Below are positions 5,049-10,424 of a DNA stretch of 10,424 nucleotides, piece after piece (position 1 is the first letter of the stretch; every line of letters begins with the position of its first letter). The notes beneath the pieces were generated by a model. It was not told the origin of the DNA, ran no database searches, and saw only the letters and a program-made list of their open reading frames with translations. Position numbers and translations under genes: made by a program. Location: the NCBI GenBank assembly GCA_902783905.1, contig CACZSP010000097.1:1-10424 (forward strand). The letters are read 5' to 3'. The DNA comes from an uncultured Ruminococcus sp. GTDB taxonomy: Bacteria > Bacillota > Clostridia > Oscillospirales > CAG-272.

Positions 5049-7361
5049 TCAGCGATTATGACGTTTTTTTCCGCGTTTTGCGCAGAATGCCGCTGCGGAA
5101 GCCGTCAGGATCGCGGCTGCAGCCGAAACCGAGGAACCGCATCCCTTCTTTTCCGGAGCACCTGTGGTAACGGGAGTCGTGACGGCGGAGGTTTCCGGTT
5201 CGGTGGCGACAGGATCAGTCTGCTCTTCGGTCTGCTCTGCGGTCGTGTCGGCGGTCTCGCCCCATCCCAGCGAGGTCTTCGACGAGATAAGATCGATCAG
5301 ATCCGCGGCGGACGCCTCGTATCCGGCGGCAAGAGGATGTCCGAGAGCCAGGAATTTGCTCTTGAGCCCCTGGATTTTCAGGAAGCTGAATTTCGCGTCG
5401 CCTTCTTCATTGAGCTTGACGACGGTGTTTTCCATGCTCTTGATGTACGTCTGGTTGGTAAGACCGTAGGCGACGATTATCTCGGCGTTCGGATTGTTCT
5501 TTCTTATGCTGCGCAGGAATTCCTCGAATTTTTCGGTGAACACCTTGTCGGAAACACCCGCCGAGGCGTCGTTGGTACCCATATTGACCACGATGACGTC
5601 GGGCTGTCTCTTGAAGTCGTGGGCGACGCCCGGATTGTTGTACTCGTCGAGTCCGAGATAAAGGACGGGCATCAGCAGCTCGGTGGAGCCGCCGTAGTTG
5701 TTGACGATACCGCGTCCCGAAACGGCGATGACGTCGTAATCGGCTCCGAAGGCGTCGGCGACCGTCTTGGCGTAGGTCTTGGTGCAGTCCTCGCCGGCAG
5801 TCGACCAGGCGGTGTTGCCGACGACGTCTGCGATGGAAGCGTATCCGACCGTCAGCGAGTCGCCGATGAATTCTATCAGCCTTCCGGGATCGGCGGGAGG
5901 AGCGAGTTTTTCTCCGTCCTTGAGCCAGACAGACTCAAGTCCGGCCGACGATGAGCGGGAATTGGTCCGCTTGACGACTCTTACGGTATGCTCCTTTGCC
6001 GGATCAAGATTTTCGGCAAGGACGACGTTCTGCGAGGCGGCGGCAAGCTCGACGCTCCTGCCTTCCTCTTCTCCGTCGACGTAGATCTTGATATATGCGT
6101 TATTCGTTCCGCCGGGAGCGCTGGAACGTATCTTCGCCGTGGCTCCGCTGCCCTTGAACCGGAATTCAAATCCGGAGGCGCACCAGTTGAACCAGGTCGC
6201 GCCGTTCTTTTCGTAGGTACGTCCGAAGAATCTCAGTTCGTCGTTTTTGAATATCAGTTTTTCATCCGTCGGCTGCTCGTTTCCGGCGCTTCTCGGAAGA
6301 TAGGTGTTGTTTCTCACAATGACTTCCACGTTATCGGTGCTCACGTTCTTTGAAATCGCAATATCCTCGCTCGACTGACCTCCGGCGTTTGCCGAAAAGA
6401 CGCAGTCTTCGATCGTCACTGTGACTTTCGATCTCTTGGACAGCTGGGAATTGAACGGCTTGCCTCCCGCGTTCGCCGACATGTCGAGGTTGATGACGGG
6501 CGACGCCTTCTGGCAGAAGCGGCAGTCGGAGATCTTCACCTCGGCGGGATCGGTCGTTCCGAGGCCGGCGAAGGTAAGAGTCTGGAGGAGTTTCGAATTG
6601 CTGGCCGAATCGATATAGACGCCCTTGATGTCGTACGTGTCGCAGGTGGTGTGGACCAGCGTGGCGTCGGTAAGTCCCTCGACTCTCACGTTTTCAAGAG
6701 TGAGATATCTTCTGTAATCGTTTGCGAAATCGGTGGGATAGTAGGACATCGAATAGAAGGGCCCGTTGTTTTTGGTGGTATACCCGTAAACGTATATGTT
6801 CTTGATCGTCAGGGTGATCTTTCCGGCTTTTCCGTAATTTGAACGGAACATACCGGCGCCGCTGACCGCAAGCCCGTCGACGGTTATCCTGTCGGCTTCA
6901 TATACCTGATTGGACCCGGCGTTGACGCCCATGTGCCAGCTGGTGGTAAGCACCGCCTCGCCCTCTCCTCTTTCGGGGTTCAGCGTCCAGTCGTCGTCAA
7001 CCGTCGCACCGCGCACGTTGGGATCGATCCCGGCTTTCGGACCGAGTATTGTCACGTTTTTCGTAAAGGTGACTCCTTCCGAGTAGGTCCCGGGAGCGAG
7101 CCATATCTCGCCATCGGCGGCGACGGCGGCAGCCGCCTCGCTGACCTTGGCAAAAGCGTTGACGCCGTAATCGGCTTTGTATTTTTCCCCGCCGAATACA
7201 AATTCGACCGTGCCTCCGGTGAGCGTCTGATCGACGTAAACGGCGTTTGCGGGAAGCTGTTTTGCGGCCTCGTCCGCGGATACTCCCGCCGGGATCAGAA
7301 CGGCCATGGCCGTGGCGATCATTATTACGGCAACCAGAAGTGAAAAGCTTTTTTTCAACAT
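5049..7361 (-). CDS. Secreted beta-helix/CE2-type SGNH esterase with GCGSS tail
   Basis: This is a 770-residue secreted modular protein. Residues 1-29 are a signal peptide (MLKK, hydrophobic core, cleavage after GVSA). Residues about 40-360 look like a right-handed beta-helix (IWLAPGTYSEGVTF at 86-99, then repeated short ITVDGL, LTIKNI, LTLENV and VTIEDC strands), a fold common in polysaccharide-binding or -cleaving proteins. Residues about 368-485 resemble the jelly-roll domain that precedes carbohydrate esterase family 2 enzymes. Residues about 494-692 are an SGNH hydrolase: FIGDSLTVG with nucleophile S502, SGRG (548-551), GTND (595-598) and the GHP block with H675. No Asp or Glu lies two or three residues before H675 (L673, A672), consistent with the Ser-His dyad known in some CE2 enzymes. 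A Thr/Glu-rich linker (about 701-738) leads to KKGCGSS (738-744), a hydrophobic stretch and a basic end. Likely role: surface deacetylation of plant or host glycans. The strong GGAGGT ribosome site is at 7369-7374. Confidence 0.88.
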   Translation of the reverse strand: MLKKSFSLLVAVIMIATAMAVLIPAGVSADEAAKQLPANAVYVDQTLTGGTVEFVFGGEKYKADYGVNAFAKVSEAAAAVAADGEIWLAPGTYSEGVTFTKNVTILGPKAGIDPNVRGATVDDDWTLNPERGEGEAVLTTSWHMGVNAGSNQVYEADRITVDGLAVSGAGMFRSNYGKAGKITLTIKNIYVYGYTTKNNGPFYSMSYYPTDFANDYRRYLTLENVRVEGLTDATLVHTTCDTYDIKGVYIDSASNSKLLQTLTFAGLGTTDPAEVKISDCRFCQKASPVINLDMSANAGGKPFNSQLSKRSKVTVTIEDCVFSANAGGQSSEDIAISKNVSTDNVEVIVRNNTYLPRSAGNEQPTDEKLIFKNDELRFFGRTYEKNGATWFNWCASGFEFRFKGSGATAKIRSSAPGGTNNAYIKIYVDGEEEGRSVELAAASQNVVLAENLDPAKEHTVRVVKRTNSRSSSAGLESVWLKDGEKLAPPADPGRLIEFIGDSLTVGYASIADVVGNTAWSTAGEDCTKTYAKTVADAFGADYDVIAVSGRGIVNNYGGSTELLMPVLYLGLDEYNNPGVAHDFKRQPDVIVVNMGTNDASAGVSDKVFTEKFEEFLRSIRKNNPNAEIIVAYGLTNQTYIKSMENTVVKLNEEGDAKFSFLKIQGLKSKFLALGHPLAAGYEASAADLIDLISSKTSLGWGETADTTAEQTEEQTDPVATEPETSAVTTPVTTGAPEKKGCGSSVSAAAAILTASAAAFCAKRGKKRHNR

Positions 7362-7368
7362 TCTACAG

Positions 7369-7374
7369 ACCTCC
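7369..7374 (-). promoter_or_regulatory. Strong ribosome binding site of the esterase gene
   Basis: GGAGGT on the - strand lies 7 nt before the ATG at 7359-7361. The 39-bp gap behind mgtE shows no terminator and no recognisable promoter, so the esterase may be translated from the pgm-mgtE transcript, with this strong site raising its output relative to mgtE. Confidence 0.8.
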
Positions 7375-7400
7375 GTTTTACTGTGATTCGTAATGATTCA

Positions 7401-8777
7401 TTATGACAGCACCGCTACCGCGATGTTGCAGAAAAGGATGAGAGACAGGGCGTCGACTATCGTCGTGATAAAAGGACTTGCCACGACGGCGGGGTCGAGC
7501 CCGATCTTTTTCGCGGCGAGCGGAAGCGTTCCGCCAACCGCCTTTGCTATGACTATCGTCAGGAACATCGCCGACGCAACGACGAGGGAAAGAATAACGG
7601 TATACGGGTATCCGAACAGCAGCCTGTCGATCAGCTGAAGCTTGGCAAAGCAGGCGAGCGACACGCAGGCGGCAAGCATGATCGAAACCCTGAATTCCTT
7701 CCAGACGACCCTCAGCACGTCTGCCGGTCTGACCTCGTCTACGGCAAGCGAGCGGATTATCGTGACCGACGCCTGGCTTCCGGCGTTTCCTCCGGTGTCC
7801 ATAAGCATCGGAACGCAGGCGAACAGAAGAGTGCTCAGGGCGTTCAGCGTCGACTCGTAGGTGTTGATGATCAGCCCGGTAAATGTCGCCGAAACCATCA
7901 TGATCAGAAGCCACGGTATGCGGTTTTTCCATATAGTGAAGACGCTCTGGGAAAGGTAGGGTTCGTCGTCGGGTGTGACGGCGGCCATCTTCGCGATGTC
8001 CTCGTCGGTCTCCTTCTTGATGACGTCGATCACGTCGTCGACCGTGATGATACCGACTATGCGCCCGTCGCTGTCGGTGACGGGAACTGCCGACAGGTCG
8101 TATTTCGAAATGATCGAGGCGACCTCTTCCCTGTCGGTATGCGTGTTGACGGATACGACCCGCGTGTCCATGATGCTTTCCAGCCGCGTGTCGGGTTCGG
8201 CAAGCAGGAGGGTCCTGACCGAAACGCAGCCGATGAGCATCCGCGTCTGATCGGTCACGTAGCAGTTGTATACCGTCTCCTTGTCGAGCGCCTCGCGGCG
8301 GATCCGGTCGAAGCACTCCTTCACCGTCCAGTCCTTTTTCAGACTTACGTACTCGACCGTCATGATCGTCCCGGCGCTGTCCGCGGGATACTTGAGTATG
8401 TCGTTTACGAGCTTTCTCGTCTCGGGATCGGCCTGGTTGATTATCCTTTTAACGACGTTCGCCGGCATCTCCTCTATCGTGTCGACGGCGTCGTCTATGA
8501 ACATCTCCTCGAAAACGCCGCGCAGCTCGCTGTCGGTGAACGAATCTATCAGGTATTCTTTTGCTTCGGGAGACATCTCGACGAATATTTCGGCCGCGGT
8601 CTCCTTCCCGAGCAGCCTGAATATTACCGGAAGCTGTTTTTCGGGTATCTGTCCGAGTATTTCGGCAACGTCCGGAGCCAGCTCGCCCCGGATCAGTTCC
8701 TTTACCGCGGGATAGTCCTTCAGTTCGAGGAGTCTCGAAAGCATTTCCGCCTTTACGGCGTTCTTTTCACTGATCAT
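7401..8777 (-). CDS. mgtE: Magnesium transporter MgtE
   Basis: MgtE is a Mg2+-gated inner-membrane channel for Mg2+ uptake. The 458 residues follow the family layout. An acidic alpha-helical N domain (about 20-130) is followed by two CBS domains (about 135-195 and 200-262) that bind Mg2+ and close the pore. A connecting helix (about 263-285) leads to five membrane helices. The pore signature PMLMDTGGNAGSQ (323-335) is intact, as are GLDPAVVASPF (426-436) and D442 in ITTIVDALS, which corresponds to the aspartate at the Mg2+ site of characterised MgtE. The gene starts 18 bp after the phosphohexomutase stop, so the two form one transcript. Its ribosome site is poor (a run of six G at 8787-8792), suggesting translational coupling. 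No M-box-type leader fits in the short 5' region of this operon. The enzyme encoded upstream needs Mg2+, a plausible but loose link. Confidence 0.97.
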   Translation of the reverse strand: MISEKNAVKAEMLSRLLELKDYPAVKELIRGELAPDVAEILGQIPEKQLPVIFRLLGKETAAEIFVEMSPEAKEYLIDSFTDSELRGVFEEMFIDDAVDTIEEMPANVVKRIINQADPETRKLVNDILKYPADSAGTIMTVEYVSLKKDWTVKECFDRIRREALDKETVYNCYVTDQTRMLIGCVSVRTLLLAEPDTRLESIMDTRVVSVNTHTDREEVASIISKYDLSAVPVTDSDGRIVGIITVDDVIDVIKKETDEDIAKMAAVTPDDEPYLSQSVFTIWKNRIPWLLIMMVSATFTGLIINTYESTLNALSTLLFACVPMLMDTGGNAGSQASVTIIRSLAVDEVRPADVLRVVWKEFRVSIMLAACVSLACFAKLQLIDRLLFGYPYTVILSLVVASAMFLTIVIAKAVGGTLPLAAKKIGLDPAVVASPFITTIVDALSLILFCNIAVAVLS

Positions 8778-8795
8778 TTTACGTTTCCCCCCGCG

Positions 8796-10205
8796 TTATC
8801 CCGCGCAGAATTCCTTCATGCATTTAACCAGAAACTTCGCTTTCTCTTCGCTTTCCGCCTCGGCGAAAATGCGGAGCAGCGGCTCGGTGCCCGAAAAACG
8901 GCAGATTACGAAGCTGTCGTCCTCGAAAGTGACCTTGCATCCGTCGGTATAACCGACCTTGGCAACCGGCAGTCCGCCGAAATCCGGCAGTCTTTTTTCC
9001 TCCATCAGAAGGCGGTCTATTCTCGCCCTGTCGTCAGAACTGAATCCGAAATTGTCCTCCACCATCACGTGGCGTCCGAATTTTTCGGTCAGCCCGTCCA
9101 TGATCTGCTTCGGTGTTTTTCCGGTCGCCGCAAGCATTTCGACGAAAAGCGACGCCGCGTAGATCGAATCCTTGCCGTTGATGTGCCCGCGGACGGTAAG
9201 GCCTCCGCTCGACTCGCCTCCGAGGACGGCGTCCACCTCGTCCATCTTTTCCGAGACGTACTTGAAGCCGACGGGGACCTCGTAGCATTTCTCCCCGAAG
9301 GACCCGGCGATCCTGTCCAGCATGTGAGTCGTGGCAAGATTGCGCACCACCGGTCCCCGCCATCCGCGGTATTCGTGCAGATACCAGTACAGCATGCAGA
9401 GGATCGAATTGGCCGAAAGATACTCGCCGGTCGGATCGACTATTCCGATCCTGTCTCCGTCTCCGTCGACGGCGATTCCCAGGTCGTATTTTTCGTCCTC
9501 GACCTTGCCGCGGAGCATGCGCAGCTGAGCGTATCCCGGGGCGGGGTTGTTCCCGCCGAACCATGCGTCCTTGTTGGAGTTGATAATATCCACCGTGCAT
9601 CTCGCCGTGCAGAGTACGGTCATCAGCGGGAAGGTCCCGGAGCCGTGCATCGAGTCGAACAGTATGCGCAGGCCGGCCCCTCTGATGGCGTCCATATCCA
9701 GTTTGGAAATGATCGAATCGAGAAATCCGTTGAACGGCGCCTTCGGGATCTCGACAAGACCGGTCTTTTCCGCCTCCTCGAAAGAAAGCCGCACCGGCGA
9801 CGCCTTTTCAATATATTCTTCAAGGCGCGCGGTCAGCGCGACCGGCGCGTCCCTGCCCTCTTTTACGACGATCTTTATGCCGTTATAGGCCGGCGGGTTG
9901 TGGCTTGCCGTGACCTCGACTCCGAAGTCCAGCCGCTGATCCTTCACCTTGAACATCACCAGCGGCGTCGGAGCGCTGCGGCTGATGAACTCGACGGGGA
10001 TACCGTTGGCGCAGAGCACTCCCGCGATCCATTTCGCGGCGTCCTCCGAAAGGAACCTTCTGTCGTGTCCCAGAACGACTCGCTTTTTTTCCGGGAATTC
10101 CGCCGATATCATATCGCACAGACCCTGCGCCACGCGCTCGATATTGTAACGCGTAAAATCGTCTCCGATAACGGCTCTCCAGCCGCCCGTTCCGAATCTG
10201 ATCAT
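8796..10205 (-). CDS. Phosphoglucomutase/phosphomannomutase (alpha-D-phosphohexomutase)
   Basis: This cytoplasmic enzyme interconverts hexose 1- and 6-phosphates, supplying glucose-1-phosphate or mannose-1-phosphate for glycogen and surface polysaccharides. It has 469 residues, normal for the family. Visible signatures are the N-terminal FGTGGWR (4-10), the phosphoserine loop TASHNPP (99-105) with S101, the Mg2+ loop DGDGDR (247-252), the sugar loop GGESSGG (329-335) and the phosphate loop RFSGTEPLLR (436-445). The GESSG sugar loop is nearer to PGM/PMM than to GlmM enzymes (usually GEQSG), so glucosamine mutase is less likely; glucose versus mannose cannot be decided from sequence. The ATG at 10203-10205 has GGAG (10214-10217) 8 nt upstream, and a consensus promoter lies about 40 bp further. 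It is the first gene of the pgm-mgtE transcript, which probably extends into the esterase gene. Confidence 0.95.
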   Translation of the reverse strand: MIRFGTGGWRAVIGDDFTRYNIERVAQGLCDMISAEFPEKKRVVLGHDRRFLSEDAAKWIAGVLCANGIPVEFISRSAPTPLVMFKVKDQRLDFGVEVTASHNPPAYNGIKIVVKEGRDAPVALTARLEEYIEKASPVRLSFEEAEKTGLVEIPKAPFNGFLDSIISKLDMDAIRGAGLRILFDSMHGSGTFPLMTVLCTARCTVDIINSNKDAWFGGNNPAPGYAQLRMLRGKVEDEKYDLGIAVDGDGDRIGIVDPTGEYLSANSILCMLYWYLHEYRGWRGPVVRNLATTHMLDRIAGSFGEKCYEVPVGFKYVSEKMDEVDAVLGGESSGGLTVRGHINGKDSIYAASLFVEMLAATGKTPKQIMDGLTEKFGRHVMVEDNFGFSSDDRARIDRLLMEEKRLPDFGGLPVAKVGYTDGCKVTFEDDSFVICRFSGTEPLLRIFAEAESEEKAKFLVKCMKEFCAG

Positions 10206-10246
10206 TCTTCAGGCTCCATCAGGATAAAAGAATTTATACACATACA

Positions 10247-10275
10247 ATTATACTCCCTTCAGGGCGCGGTGTCAA
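10247..10275 (-). promoter_or_regulatory. Consensus promoter of the pgm-mgtE operon
   Basis: On the - strand, TTGACA (10270-10275) and TATAAT (10247-10252) are separated by exactly 17 bp. Transcription should start near 10240, giving a leader of about 35 nt, too short for a riboswitch. Confidence 0.92.
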
Positions 10276-10311
10276 GTTATATAATATTAAAAAATATCCC
10301 CGTTTTAAGAC

Positions 10312-10340
10312 TTGACAAAAGAAAAAAAAGCGAATATAAT
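10312..10340 (+). promoter_or_regulatory. Consensus promoter of the gene at the right edge
   Basis: TTGACA (10312-10317) and TATAAT (10335-10340) are separated by 17 bp, driving the gene that starts at 10396. Its -35 box faces the -35 box of the pgm promoter across 36 bp of A/T-rich DNA, so the two divergent promoters share one upstream region. Confidence 0.92.
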
Positions 10341-10395
10341 AAGTTTAACGGCAAATCATCCGGAAACGAATTACTAAAAGAAAGGATTTCAGGTC

Positions 10396-10424
10396 ATGAA
10401 AAAGCGACGGAAAACCTCCTTTGC
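10396..10424 (+). CDS. Start of an unidentified gene, cut by the window edge
   Basis: An ATG at 10396-10398 follows AAAGG (10381-10385) by 10 nt and lies about 50 nt downstream of a fully consensus promoter. The visible residues are MKKRRKTSF and a partial codon. The strongly basic opening would suit the n-region of a signal peptide, but nine residues cannot identify the product. The gene is divergent from pgm. Confidence 0.7.

Noticed and set aside
4947..5954. 335-residue + strand open frame opposite the esterase gene
   Set aside because: It is antisense to the signature-bearing SGNH region, its translation is Gly/Arg/Val-rich with no motif, and it crosses the esterase terminator hairpin.
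7382..7402. Direct repeat of TGATTC in the mgtE-esterase gap
   Set aside because: Two 6-bp copies 10 bp apart overlapping the mgtE stop are within chance expectation, and no promoter or operator structure accompanies them.
7378..8316. 312-residue - strand open frame overlapping mgtE in another frame
   Set aside because: The Arg/His-rich translation is an out-of-frame reading of mgtE, whose own frame has all conserved motifs.
10206..10246. M-box or other riboswitch in front of the pgm-mgtE operon
   Set aside because: The leader predicted from the promoter is about 35 nt, far too short for an Mg2+ riboswitch, and shows no stable fold.
1..10424. CRISPR array, tRNA, rRNA or phage/defence cluster
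   Set aside because: No regularly spaced direct repeats, no recognisable structural RNA genes and no transposase, nuclease or toxin genes were seen on either strand.

Overview
The window looks like chromosomal DNA of a low-to-mid GC member of the Bacillota, probably an uncultured gut or rumen Clostridia lineage. The evidence is the ylxM-ffh-rpsP-khpA cluster typical of that phylum, strong AGGAGG-type ribosome sites, consensus sigma-70/sigma-A promoters, and a surface esterase with a GCGSS-type C-terminal tail that I associate with uncultured Clostridia. The taxonomic placement is inference; there is no 16S rRNA or tRNA gene here.

The left third (1-2382, + strand) is the SRP/ribosome operon. 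A promoter with perfect -35 and -10 boxes and a perfect 9-bp palindrome over its start point drives ylxM (SRP-associated HTH protein). ffh (SRP54 GTPase), rpsP (ribosomal protein bS16) and khpA (KH-domain RNA-binding protein) follow in close order. The usual continuation (rimM-trmD-rplS) is absent. A hairpin closes the cluster and glpK (glycerol kinase) follows on the same strand, ended by a strong intrinsic terminator at 3981-4032.

The intergenic stretch 3967-4214 separates convergent genes. It holds the glpK terminator and a striking 22-of-23-bp palindrome at 4088-4140 with no U-tract, which looks more like a mobile-element scar or mini-element than a terminator.

The rest (4215-10205) is four - strand genes. 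In transcription order they are a phosphoglucomutase/phosphomannomutase, the Mg2+ channel/transporter mgtE (18 bp behind it), a secreted modular carbohydrate esterase (39 bp further on; signal peptide, beta-helix, CE2-like jelly roll, SGNH catalytic domain, Thr/Glu-rich linker, GCGSS tail), and, after a terminator-like hairpin, a YwaF/TMEM164-like 7-TM membrane protein. The pgm promoter is again fully consensus. It is divergent from a second fully consensus promoter that drives a gene of which only the first nine full codons lie inside the window.

Most genes are ordinary housekeeping or metabolic genes. The less ordinary points are the palindromic site over the ylxM start point, the glycerol kinase without the PTS-phosphorylated histidine, the beta-helix/CE2 fusion with no acidic catalytic residue and an unconventional C-terminal tail, and the isolated palindrome at 4088-4140. 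I do not see a clear candidate for a wholly new multi-gene system.
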